Position numbers and translations under genes: made by a program
In this document: one piece after another, positions 37,925-44,877 of the stretch
Position numbering within the stretch: the first letter of the stretch is position 1
Layout: every line of letters starts with the position of its first letter
Notes under the pieces: model-generated
Told to the model about the DNA's origin: nothing
Seen by the model: only the letters and a program-made list of their open reading frames with translations
Databases searched by the model: none
Assembly (NCBI GenBank): GCA_016794525.1
Contig: JAEUJY010000157.1
Span: 1-44,877 of the forward strand
Source of the DNA: Myxococcales bacterium
Lineage (GTDB): Bacteria; Myxococcota_A; Polyangia; Haliangiales; Haliangiaceae
Reading direction: 5' to 3'
Length of the DNA stretch: 44,877 bases

Positions 37925-37933
37925 CGGACGCAG

Positions 37934-38839
37934 GTGAACGCCGCCCGCGCCCTGATCGCCGCGCTGCCGCCGCCGGCGCTGCGCCGGCTGGCCGGCGGTC
38001 GGCGCGACGACGCCGCGCAGGCCGCGGCGCTCGACGCGCGCTTCGCCGGTGATCTGGTGGCGCTGCTCAACTGCCTGCGCGCCGACGAGCTGCGCGGCCT
38101 GCTGGCGGCGCTGCGGCTGGGCCCGCCCGACGGCGACGCCGGCGCGCTGCGGGCGCGGCTGTGGCGGTGGGGCGCCGAGGCCGAGGCCGGCGGCGCGGCG
38201 CTGCTCGGCACCGGGCTGCAGCCGATCCCCGAGCGGCTCGGCGCGCGGCTGGTGCACGTCGCCGCGGCCCGCGGGCTGGCGCCGCCGTCGCCGGGCTGGC
38301 CGCGGCCGGTGCCGCCGCCGCGGCCCGCGCCGATCCCCGGCGACGAGCCGGCCGACGTCGACGAGCTGCTGGCCGCCGCCGATCGCGCGCTCGGCGTGCG
38401 GCTGCCGGCGCGCGGCAGCGACAAGGGCGCGTGGGGCCGCGCCGCCGCGGCGCTGCTGGGCGTCGTCGAGCGGGGCGACGACGAGCCCGACTGGCGCGGC
38501 GAGATCGAGCTGAAGACCGTGCCGATCGCCCGCGATCGCGGCGGTCGCTGGCGGGTCACCGAAGATCCCGCGATCGGCATGGAGGGCGCGTCGCCGCTGG
38601 CCAAGCTGGCCCGGGTGCTGTGGCTGTGTCGGGCCGCCGTCGACGATGGCGCCACGCTGGTGTCGTGGTACTTGCTGGACTGGGACGCCGACGTGGCCCG
38701 CTGGGTCCGCCGCGATCTGCACACCCGCCCCAAGGGCCCCCGCGGCACCGACGCCCGCGGCTGGTACCTGCACAAGCGCTTCTTCGTCGACGCCGGCCTG
38801 TACGCCACCCTCAACGGACCCCCTCGGAGCCACGCGTGA
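37934..38839 (+). CDS. MutH/Sau3AI-family endonuclease with N-terminal SAP-like helical domain
   Basis: 301 residues from GTG 37934. Residues ~38-80 (FAGDLVALLNCLRADELRGLLAALRLGPPDGDAGALRARLW) look like a SAP-type DNA-binding helix-extended-helix. Residues ~145-296 align by eye with E. coli MutH: DKGAWGRAAAALLG against its KGWIGVLLE, DWRGEIELKTVPI against DFAALGVELKTIP, LAKLARVLW against KLKRVLW, and ARGWYLHKRFFVDAGL against PRGFYLKKNFT. The catalytic D-x5-ExK is Asp186, Glu192, Lys194; the MutH Glu in KGxxGxLLE is Ala here. MutH nicks hemimethylated GATC in mismatch repair; Sau3AI cleaves GATC. No Dam-type methylase is next to it. The stop overlaps the methyltransferase start (GTGA). Confidence 0.78.
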   Translation: MNAARALIAALPPPALRRLAGGRRDDAAQAAALDARFAGDLVALLNCLRADELRGLLAALRLGPPDGDAGALRARLWRWGAEAEAGGAALLGTGLQPIPERLGARLVHVAAARGLAPPSPGWPRPVPPPRPAPIPGDEPADVDELLAAADRALGVRLPARGSDKGAWGRAAAALLGVVERGDDEPDWRGEIELKTVPIARDRGGRWRVTEDPAIGMEGASPLAKLARVLWLCRAAVDDGATLVSWYLLDWDADVARWVRRDLHTRPKGPRGTDARGWYLHKRFFVDAGLYATLNGPPRSHA

Positions 38840-39957
38840 GAATCGACACCCTGCGCCTGGTCGGCTCGGCCCAGACCAACCGCGCGATGGAGGCCGAGCT
38901 GGTGCGGATCGCCGGCAAGACCGTCGGCGCCCGCCCGCCCGCCCCCAAGCGCGACGGCACCGGCCAGCTGGCCTACCCGTGGGACGAGGCGCTGGCCACC
39001 GCGGCGCTGACCTACCACCGCACGTCGACCCGGGTCGTGCGCGACCTGTACTCGTCGGGCGCGCGCCGGCTCGAGCCGCTGTACGACGAGCTGGCGGCCG
39101 ACGTCGCCGCCGACGACCGCGGCTGGGATCGCGCGGTGCGCACGATCTCGGTCGAGGTGCGGCGGGTCGCCGAGTTCGCCGCCGGCGAGCGCCAGGTGGT
39201 CGGCACGGTCAAGAACGCGATCGTCGACGGCGCGCGCGCCCGCGGCGTGACGCTGGCGGTCGATGGCGAGCGCCCCGACGCGCTGGTGGTGGCGCGGCTC
39301 GACGATCGCGGCCAGGTGCTGATCGGCATCGATCTCACCCGCGGCACCCGCACCCGGCGCGGCTGGCGGCGCGACGCCGGCGAGGCGCCGCTGCGCGAGC
39401 ACCTGGCCGCGGTGATGGCGATCGAGGCCCGCTACGATCCGCGCAAGGATCTGCTGGTCGATCCGATGTGCGGCGCCGGGACGATCGCGATCGAGGCGGC
39501 GCTGGCCGCGCGCGGCGCGCCGGTCCACGGCGACGCGCCGGCCTTGTGGCCCGCGACCAAGCCGATCATCGTCGCCGGCGATCGCGACCTCGACGTGGTG
39601 GCCGCGGCCCGCGACAACGCGCGGCGCGCCGGCGTCGACCTGATCATGCACCGCGGCGAGTTCGCGGCGATCACCCGCGACAAGCTGCTGGCGTGGGCCG
39701 CCGACGCCGGGACCGTGCCGCCGGCCGGGCTGGTGCTGTGCAACCCGCCGTGGGGCGAGCGGCTCGACGTCGCCGACGCGCGGCTCTTGTACGGCGCGCT
39801 GGCCGACTGGTGGCGCAGCCTCGGCGACTTCCGCGCCGGCATCCTGTGCGCGCACCCCGAGTTCGAGTACGCGTTCGGCGCTCGCTGGAAGATGAAGAAG
39901 CCGCTGTCGGCGTCCTCGAACCTGCGCGGCTACTTCTACCTCTACGAGCCGCAGTAA
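38836..39957 (+). CDS. THUMP/UPF0020-type 23S rRNA guanine-N2 methyltransferase (RlmL-like)
   Basis: 373 residues from GTG 38836. The N-terminal part has the THUMP/ferredoxin-like region of RlmL (LVGSAQTNRAMEAELVRIAG, VVGTVKNAIVDGARARGVTLAVDGERPDALVVARL, IGIDLTRGTRTRRGWRRDAGEAPLREHLAAVMA). The methyltransferase fold follows: SAM motif DPMCGAGTIAIEAAL (from residue 210), an acidic loop IVAGDRDLDVVAAARDNA, and motif IV NPPWGERL (from residue 303), the NPP[YW] that positions the guanine amino group. It ends with ARWKMKKPLSASSNLRGYFYLYE, the usual RlmL tail. It methylates an rRNA guanine, probably as in G2445-type sites. It is coupled to the MutH-like gene, though substrates differ (RNA versus DNA). 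Confidence 0.87.
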   Translation: MRIDTLRLVGSAQTNRAMEAELVRIAGKTVGARPPAPKRDGTGQLAYPWDEALATAALTYHRTSTRVVRDLYSSGARRLEPLYDELAADVAADDRGWDRAVRTISVEVRRVAEFAAGERQVVGTVKNAIVDGARARGVTLAVDGERPDALVVARLDDRGQVLIGIDLTRGTRTRRGWRRDAGEAPLREHLAAVMAIEARYDPRKDLLVDPMCGAGTIAIEAALAARGAPVHGDAPALWPATKPIIVAGDRDLDVVAAARDNARRAGVDLIMHRGEFAAITRDKLLAWAADAGTVPPAGLVLCNPPWGERLDVADARLLYGALADWWRSLGDFRAGILCAHPEFEYAFGARWKMKKPLSASSNLRGYFYLYEPQ

Positions 39958-40008
39958 CAACTCAGCACCCGGTGCGTGGTGCGCGGCGGTAGTGGTGGAG
40001 GGCGCCTT

Positions 40009-40079
40009 CGTCGGGGCGGCGTGGGTGTTGCCCCCGACGTGCTCGCTGCGCTCGCACCGACCCCTTCGCCGCCCCGACG
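40009..40079. terminator. 13-bp inverted repeat in the 218-nt spacer after the methyltransferase gene
   Basis: CGTCGGGGCGGCG (40009-40021) and CGCCGCCCCGACG (40067-40079), with a smaller GTGC/GCAC pairing around GCTCGCTGCGCTCGC in the loop. Likely a terminator; no gene is seen in 39958-40175. Confidence 0.5.
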
Positions 40080-40163
40080 CCGGCGCGCGGAGGGGGGAGC
40101 GGACGCGAGAGGTCGGCACAGGGAGTGTCGACAGGTTCACTTGCTGGACCAATGGCGCGCGTA

Positions 40164-40169
40164 TAGAGT
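40164..40169 (+). promoter_or_regulatory. -10 element TAGAGT, 6 nt before GTG 40176
   Basis: TATAGAGT gives two overlapping hexamers; TAGAGT has the usual 6-nt spacing. Confidence 0.45.
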
Positions 40170-40175
40170 CCGCGC

Positions 40176-41438
40176 GTGCGTCGCCTCGCCTGCGCCTTGA
40201 TGGTGATCGCCGCGTGCGGCGGCGACCCCGACCTGACCGCCGACGCCGGCGGCCCCGACGCGGCGCCGCTGCCGCCGCTGCCCGCCGACACCGCGCCGTG
40301 CACTGACTACGCCCGCTGGCCCGACGCGCTGGCGTCGGCGCGGCTGCCGGTGCTGGTGCACTACCGCGGCGGCTTCGAGGCGGCGGTCGCCGCCGAGGTG
40401 CTGGCCGACGTCGAGCGGGCGTGGGACGTCGAGGTCGGCCGGCTGGGGTTCCGGCCGCCGCTGCCCGACGCCGGCCGGTGCGGGCCCGACGACCGGCTCG
40501 ACGTCTTCCTGTGGGCCGGCATCGAGGAGTGCTACGTCGACGTCGTCGGCGAGGATCCGACGACGCCGCACGACGACGAGTACGCCTACGTCGTGATCGA
40601 TCCGTTCGGCCCGTTCGCCGGGCCGATCCTCGACACCACCGTCGCCCACGAGCTCAACCACGCGCTGCAGGCCGCCGACGACTGGGACGACGCCGCGATC
40701 GCCTACGAGATGACCGCGGTGTTCGTCGAGGACGAGGTCGTCGACGCCGACGATCAGTACCTGGATCAGGTCGTCGACTTCCAGGCCCACCCCGACTGGT
40801 CGATCGATCGCGACGACGGGTACGAGACCTGGTTCATGTACGGCGCGGCGCTGTACCTGCGCTTCGTCCGCGATCGCTACTTCGCCGGCGACGCGGCGTT
40901 CATCGGCGAGGTGTGGCGGCGGCTGCGCAGCCCGCTGGGCAGCGCCGAGCCCGACGTCGAGGACGCGCTCGACGCGGTGCTGGCGCCGCGCGGAGCCGGG
41001 TTCGTCGCGTCGGTGCCCGAGTTCGCGCGCTGGCGGGTGTACACCGGCGCGCGCGCCGACGGGGCGCACCTCGAGGAGGCGGCGGCGATGGCGGCGCCGG
41101 CGCGGCTGGCGACGGTGGCCGGCGCGGTGGGCGGGCAGGTGGCGCTGGCGCCGATGACGCTCGGCTCGGCGTACGTCGACGTCACCGGGCCCGCGGTCGG
41201 GACCGCGCGGGTCGCGGTCGAGCTGCGCGGCGCCGATCCCGACGTGCGCTGGGTGGTGCAGGTGGTGCCGGGCGCCGCCGGCGACGGCGACGTGCTGGCG
41301 GTCGGCGCCGGCCCGGTGGTGATCGACCTGGCGCAGCCGCGCACGCTGGTCGTCACCGCGCTGCCACGGGGCGCCGACGACGTCGACGATCGGACCGACG
41401 ACCGCCACGCCGCGACGCTGGTGATCACGCCGCGATGA
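40176..41438 (+). CDS. Lipoprotein zinc metallopeptidase-like protein (HELNH)
   Basis: 420 residues. MRRLACALMVIAACGGD is a lipoprotein signal (IAAC) followed by an Asp/Ala/Pro linker. The core has LDTTVAHELNHALQAADDWDD: His158-Glu159-x-x-His162 is a canonical HExxH zinc site. Glu residues in AIAYEMTAVFVEDEVVD lie where a third ligand would be in gluzincins. Two Cys (CTDYARW, GRCGPDD) and an acidic middle region follow. The last ~110 residues (LGSAYVDVTGPAVGTARVAVELRGADPDVRWVVQVVP) form a beta-sandwich-like domain. It resembles putative myxobacterial secreted metalloproteases; the substrate is unknown. Own promoter at 40164. Confidence 0.82.
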   Translation: MRRLACALMVIAACGGDPDLTADAGGPDAAPLPPLPADTAPCTDYARWPDALASARLPVLVHYRGGFEAAVAAEVLADVERAWDVEVGRLGFRPPLPDAGRCGPDDRLDVFLWAGIEECYVDVVGEDPTTPHDDEYAYVVIDPFGPFAGPILDTTVAHELNHALQAADDWDDAAIAYEMTAVFVEDEVVDADDQYLDQVVDFQAHPDWSIDRDDGYETWFMYGAALYLRFVRDRYFAGDAAFIGEVWRRLRSPLGSAEPDVEDALDAVLAPRGAGFVASVPEFARWRVYTGARADGAHLEEAAAMAAPARLATVAGAVGGQVALAPMTLGSAYVDVTGPAVGTARVAVELRGADPDVRWVVQVVPGAAGDGDVLAVGAGPVVIDLAQPRTLVVTALPRGADDVDDRTDDRHAATLVITPR

Positions 41439-41517
41439 TCGTGAATCGGCGACGCCGATCGCGCGTTGGATCGGCATGTCCTTGACGCCCGCCGCCAAAC
41501 CCGCTCCCCTCGCCACC

Positions 41518-42276
41518 ATGCGCATCGCCCTCGGCTCGCTCCTCCTCGCCGCCGCGTGCGGCGGCGCCTCGCACCCCACCGCGATCGGCAACGGCGCCGC
41601 CGGCGGCGGCCCGGTCGGCCCGGCGCCGACCGTCGGCTGGCACACCGACGACAGCACCGACTGGGGCGGCGACTTCACCGTCACCGGCACGCCGGCGCTG
41701 TCCGCCGACGGCGGCAGCGTGCTGATCGCGCGGCAGGGCGAGGACGGGGCGCGCGGCGCGCCCAACCTGGCGCTCGAGGTCCGCGGCCGCGACGATCGCG
41801 CCACCGCGACCCGCGTCGTGCTCACCGCCGATCAAGCGGTCGGCGACGAGTCGCAGGAGCCGGTCGCGCCGAAGCCCGACATCGACGGCGCCAACGCGTG
41901 GATCGCCGCGCAGCACGCCAAGGCGGGGTTCGCGCCGATCGCGGTCGCCGAGGTCACCGCCGACGGCGAGGGCTTCCTCGACTCGAGCCAGTGGCGCGTC
42001 GCCGCCGGCGCGATCGGGCTGACGTTCGACGCGTCGGCGCACCTGGTGGTGACCGACGGCGGCAAGCCCGTGATCGACCGCACGATGGACGGCTGGCTGG
42101 TGAAGCCGTACGCGCCGTACGACGGCGCCGGGCCCGACGAGTTCTGCGACAACCCGATCGCGCTGCGTGAGGCGTATGTGGACGCCGCGCACCGGGTGGC
42201 GGTGGTGCTGGTCGCTTATCGGGGAACCGACACCTGCTGGGAACCCGACAGCGAGTACCACGTCGTCGCCTGGTAG
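41518..42276 (+). CDS. Lipoprotein of unknown function
   Basis: 252 residues from ATG 41518. MRIALGSLLLAAACGG is a lipoprotein signal (LAAAC). An upstream in-frame ATG at 41476 would add 14 residues with less GC-biased codons and bury the signal, so it is rejected. The mature protein is beta-rich and acidic (DWGGDFTVTGTPALSADGGSVLIARQGEDG, DSSQWRVAAGAIGLTFDASAHLVVTDGGKPVIDRTM) with a conserved-looking DEFCDNPIALREAYVDAAHRVAVVLVAYRGTDTCWEPDSEYHVV end where two Cys could bond. No known domain. It lies 79 nt after the metallopeptidase; a GCCGAT hairpin (near 41446-41460) separates them. Confidence 0.75.
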   Translation: MRIALGSLLLAAACGGASHPTAIGNGAAGGGPVGPAPTVGWHTDDSTDWGGDFTVTGTPALSADGGSVLIARQGEDGARGAPNLALEVRGRDDRATATRVVLTADQAVGDESQEPVAPKPDIDGANAWIAAQHAKAGFAPIAVAEVTADGEGFLDSSQWRVAAGAIGLTFDASAHLVVTDGGKPVIDRTMDGWLVKPYAPYDGAGPDEFCDNPIALREAYVDAAHRVAVVLVAYRGTDTCWEPDSEYHVVAW

Positions 42277-42320
42277 CTGCGACCCTGCGACGGCGGGTGC
42301 GACGCCGCGATCGTCGCAGC
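42276..42320 (+). terminator. Inverted repeat GCTGCGAC / GTCGCAGC after the lipoprotein gene
   Basis: Arms at 42276-42283 and 42313-42320, the first overlapping the stop codon. The rest of 42277-42474 shows a possible -10 TAAGCC near 42427 for the efflux operon and no gene. Confidence 0.4.
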
Positions 42321-42474
42321 GCCGTGGCCTGGAATGGGGTGTTCTGACCCGCGCCGTCGCATCCCGCCACGCCCAGGGCCAGCGCCGCATCGTCCGGGCC
42401 CGGCTCCGCACCGGCGCAGATCCTGCTAAGCCTCCGCGCACGCCGCGCCCCCCGGCGCGCGTCGCGGAGAGCCC

Positions 42475-43797
42475 ATGGCACGTTCGATCTCTGTCCTGGT
42501 AGTGGTGGCGGCCCTCGCGGGCCCCGCCGCCGCCGACGATCTCACCCTCACCATCGATCAGGCCATCGGCCGGGTCGAGCCCGCCGCCGCGGCGATCGCC
42601 GCCGCCCGCGAGGAGCTGGCCGGCGCGTCGGCGCGGGTCGAGGCGGCGCGCGCCGGGCGGATGCCGCAGGTGTCGGCGACCGCGTCCTACCAGCGGACGA
42701 TCCTGTCGGAGTTCGCCGAGGTCTTCGGCGACCTGCCGTTCGGCCAGGCCAACTCGTGGCGGATCGGCCTCAACGTCACGCAGCCGCTGTGGGACGGCGG
42801 GCGCACCCGCACCGCGGTGGCGGTGGCCAAGCTCGGCGTCGACGCCACCCGGCTGGGCATCTCGGCCCAGCGCACCGCGCTGGTGCTGTCGGTCGGGCAG
42901 GCCTACTGGGACGCCGCGCTGGCGGTGCGCGCCGTCGAGATCGGCCAGGCGGCGCTGACCTCGGCCGAGGAGACGCTGGCCCAGACCCAGCTCGCGTTCG
43001 ATCACCAGGCCGCCGCCGAGTTCGACGTCGTGCGCGCGCAGGTGGCGCGCGACAACCAGGCCACGGGCCTGATCCAGCTCGGCGCCCAGCGCGACATCGC
43101 GATGGCCACGCTGGCGCGGCTGATCGACGCGCCGCTGGATCGGCCGATCGCGCTGGCCACGCCGCTCGAGGGCGACGACGGCGCCGCGATCAGCGCGATC
43201 GCGCGCACCCAGGCCGCGCTGACCGCCGATCAGCCGCCGATCGCGGTGGCCACCGCCGAGAACTCGGTGCAGCTGCGCGAGGCGACGCTGCGCCAGCTCG
43301 GCGCCCAGGTGATGCCGTCCTTGGCCGCCACCACCGACTTCGGGCTGGTCGACTACCCCGAGGACATCCACCCGTTCAACACCGACTGGCGGACCAACTG
43401 GACCGTCGGCGTCGGCATCTCGATCCCGCTGTTCGACGGCTTCCGCGCGCGGGCGCTCGAGCGCGCCGCCAAGCGCGACGTCGCCGCGGCCCGGGCCCGG
43501 CTGGCCGACGTCAAGGAGCAGGTCGCGGTCACCGCGCGGGTGGTCGACGCCCAGCTGGCGGCCGCCACCGCGACCTGGGAGCAGGCCCGCCGCACCGTCG
43601 AGCAGGCCCAGCGCGCGTTCGCGATCGCCGAGCTGCGCTTCGCCCAGGGCGCGTCGACCCACCTCGAGCTGGTCGACGCCCGCACCCAGCTCGAACAAGC
43701 CCAACTCAACCGCGCGCGCTCGGCGCGCGACGTCCGCGTCGCCACGCTGCGGCGCGATCTGCTGGCCGGGCTGCCGCTCGGCGCTGGAGGTCCGTGA
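42475..43797 (+). CDS. TolC-family outer membrane efflux protein
   Basis: 440 residues. A cleavable signal MARSISVLVVVAALAGPAAADD starts it. Two homologous halves of coiled-coil/beta-barrel repeat are visible: LTLTIDQAIGRVEPAAAAIAAAREELAGASARVEAARAGRMPQVSATASY, NVTQPLWDGGRTRTAVAVAKLGVDATRLGISAQRTALVLSVGQAYWDAAL; then VGISIPLFDGFRARALERAAKRDVAAARARLADVKEQVAVTARVVDAQLAAATATWEQA and RFAQGASTHLELVDARTQLEQAQLNRARS. These are the hallmarks of OEP trimers that dock RND or ABC pumps. GGAG precedes the ATG. TGATG overlap with the adaptor gene. Confidence 0.94.
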   Translation: MARSISVLVVVAALAGPAAADDLTLTIDQAIGRVEPAAAAIAAAREELAGASARVEAARAGRMPQVSATASYQRTILSEFAEVFGDLPFGQANSWRIGLNVTQPLWDGGRTRTAVAVAKLGVDATRLGISAQRTALVLSVGQAYWDAALAVRAVEIGQAALTSAEETLAQTQLAFDHQAAAEFDVVRAQVARDNQATGLIQLGAQRDIAMATLARLIDAPLDRPIALATPLEGDDGAAISAIARTQAALTADQPPIAVATAENSVQLREATLRQLGAQVMPSLAATTDFGLVDYPEDIHPFNTDWRTNWTVGVGISIPLFDGFRARALERAAKRDVAAARARLADVKEQVAVTARVVDAQLAAATATWEQARRTVEQAQRAFAIAELRFAQGASTHLELVDARTQLEQAQLNRARSARDVRVATLRRDLLAGLPLGAGGP

Positions 43798-44877
43798 TGC
43801 GCATCGTCCCGTCGCTCGTCGCCGCGCTGCTCGTGGCGCTGGTCACCACCGTCGCCGCGTGCAAGAAGCCGGCGCCGCCCCCGCCCGCGCCGATCGCCGC
43901 GATCACGATCACCGCCGAGGACGCGGTGGCGGTGCGCCAGACCACGCTCGAGACCGGCCCCCGGGTCAGCGGCACGCTCGAGGCGCGCGCCCGCGCGGTC
44001 GTGCGCGCCGAGGTCGGCGGCCAGGTGGTCGCGGTCGGCCCCGAGCTGGGCGAGCCGGTCGAGAAGGGCGCGCTCTTGGCGCGCATCGAGGCCAAGACGC
44101 TGGGCGACGGCGTGCGCTCGGCCGAGGCCAGCGTCGCGTCGGCGCAGGCGTCGTACGACGTGGCCAAGAAGGAGGCCGATCGCGCCGAGGCGCTGGTCAA
44201 GGGCGGCGCGCTGGCCGCGCGCGAGCTCGAGCGGGCGCGCTCGGCGGTGGCGCTGGCCTCGGCGCAGCTGTCGCAAGCCCGGGCGATGGTCGCCGGCGCC
44301 AAGAACCAGCTCGGCGACACCAACGTCCGCGCGCCGATCACCGGCGTGGTCGCGGCGCGGCAGGTGTCGGTCGGCGACATCGTCGCGCCCGGCGCGCCGC
44401 TGTACGACCTGATCGTCCCGTCGACGATGCGGCTGTCCGCCGCGGTGTCGTCGGAGGACCTGTCGCTGGTCGCGATCGGCCGCCCGGTGCGGTTCGTCGT
44501 CCGCGGCTATCCCGGCCAGAGCTTCGACGGCACGATCGCGCGGATCGCGCCGGCCGCCGACCCGGTCACCCGGCAGGTGCCGATCCTGGTCGATCTGCCC
44601 AACCCGGGCGGCAAGCTGATCGCCGGGCTGTACGCCGACGGCCGGATCGCCGCCGAGTCGCGCGACGCGGTGGTGGTGCCGTTCGCCGCGGTCGACACCT
44701 CGGCCGATCGGCCGACGGTGATGCGGGTCAAGGACGGCATCGCCGAGCGGCTGCCGGTGACGATCGGCCTGCGCGACGACCGCCAGGAGCTGCTCGAGAT
44801 CACCAGCGGCGTGGCCGTCGGCGACGTCGTGCTGCTGACCCGCGCCGCGCGCGGCATCACGCCGGGCGCGAAGGTGG
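43797..44877 (+). CDS. RND efflux periplasmic adaptor (membrane fusion protein), C-terminus beyond window
   Basis: About 360 residues visible from ATG 43797. MRIVPSLVAALLVALVTTVAACKK is a lipoprotein signal (VAAC), so the adaptor is lipid-anchored like AcrA. A lipoyl half-motif (VSGTLEARARAVVRAEVGGQVVAVGPELGEPVEKGALLARIE), an alpha-hairpin coiled coil (SAEASVASAQASYDVAKKEADRAEALVKGGALAARELERARSA), the second lipoyl half (NVRAPITGVVAARQVSVGDIVAPGAPLYDLI) and beta-barrel domains (FVVRGYPGQSFDGTIARIAPAADPVTRQVPILV) appear in order. The inner-membrane pump presumably follows outside the window. Confidence 0.95.
   Translation, partial: MRIVPSLVAALLVALVTTVAACKKPAPPPPAPIAAITITAEDAVAVRQTTLETGPRVSGTLEARARAVVRAEVGGQVVAVGPELGEPVEKGALLARIEAKTLGDGVRSAEASVASAQASYDVAKKEADRAEALVKGGALAARELERARSAVALASAQLSQARAMVAGAKNQLGDTNVRAPITGVVAARQVSVGDIVAPGAPLYDLIVPSTMRLSAAVSSEDLSLVAIGRPVRFVVRGYPGQSFDGTIARIAPAADPVTRQVPILVDLPNPGGKLIAGLYADGRIAAESRDAVVVPFAAVDTSADRPTVMRVKDGIAERLPVTIGLRDDRQELLEITSGVAVGDVVLLTRAARGITPGAKV

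Noticed and set aside
37934-39957. Restriction-modification system
   Set aside because: The methyltransferase is RlmL-like with THUMP-type N-terminus and NPPW motif, an rRNA enzyme, so it is unlikely to protect DNA from the MutH-like nuclease.

Overview
The window is very GC-rich DNA (roughly 73% by eye, third codon positions almost all G/C) that is nearly all coding. It fits a myxobacterium-like member of the Myxococcota, probably of the Haliangium/Kofleria type. Pointers are a GltJ/AgmX-like zinc-ribbon/GYF/TM protein, many predicted lipoproteins with Asp-Ala rich linkers, TPR and HEAT proteins, an NtrC-type regulator, and a split B12-dependent mutase. I see no tRNA, rRNA, IS element, phage gene or CRISPR array.

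Layout. 1-2349 (minus): a truncated GT-B-like protein with a coiled-coil tail and a D-2-hydroxyacid dehydrogenase. 2433-5842 (plus): a promoter, a large ATPase/TPR protein and a small lipoprotein. 5954-7582 (minus): methylmalonyl-CoA mutase catalytic subunit. 7639-11034 (plus): a DUF34/Nif3 protein, hisZ and purA. 11163-13082: GltJ-like protein followed by hairpins and a hexamer-repeat tract. 13395-16806: two secreted lipoprotein hydrolases (secretory-lipase type and alkaline phosphatase). 16825-18441 (minus): TauE-type exporter and ModA. 18526-20886: PhoB/PhoR-like pair. 20936-22968 (minus): a HEAT/TPR membrane protein and a PilZ protein. 23071-25686: HpnA-like epimerase, a PDZ/thioredoxin-like protein, a repeat-built intergenic region and a gamma carbonic anhydrase. 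25696-32795: one long gene train of a HEAT protein, two paralogous HAMP-only membrane proteins, a soluble TPR histidine kinase, a sigma54-type response regulator, PspA and a small protein. 32992-35029: ECF sigma factor plus a TM protein sharing modules with the GltJ-like protein. 35091-36143: mesaconyl-CoA hydratase. 36119-37908 (minus): zinc-ribbon membrane protein and a mini SctJ/FliF-like lipoprotein. 37934-39957: a MutH-family nuclease with an RlmL-like rRNA methyltransferase. 40176-42276: HELNH metallopeptidase lipoprotein and another lipoprotein. 42475-44877: TolC and RND adaptor (truncated) of an efflux pump.

Cross-cutting signals. Eighteen predicted starts carry a TANNNT hexamer (TATACT, TAGACT, TAAATT and so on), seventeen of them 5-9 or 11 nt upstream of the start codon and the PilZ one as GATCAT. 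This points to widespread leaderless or near-leaderless transcription and fixes several starts. GGNNNC-type hexamer arrays occur between genes and inside one membrane protein. A composite repeat (CTTTCGCAAAG hairpins followed by a 17-nt conserved tail) occurs twice.

The best candidates for something undescribed are the split HAMP / TPR-kinase / NtrC-type / PspA module, the MutH-like nuclease outside Gammaproteobacteria, and the mini SctJ-like lipoprotein.
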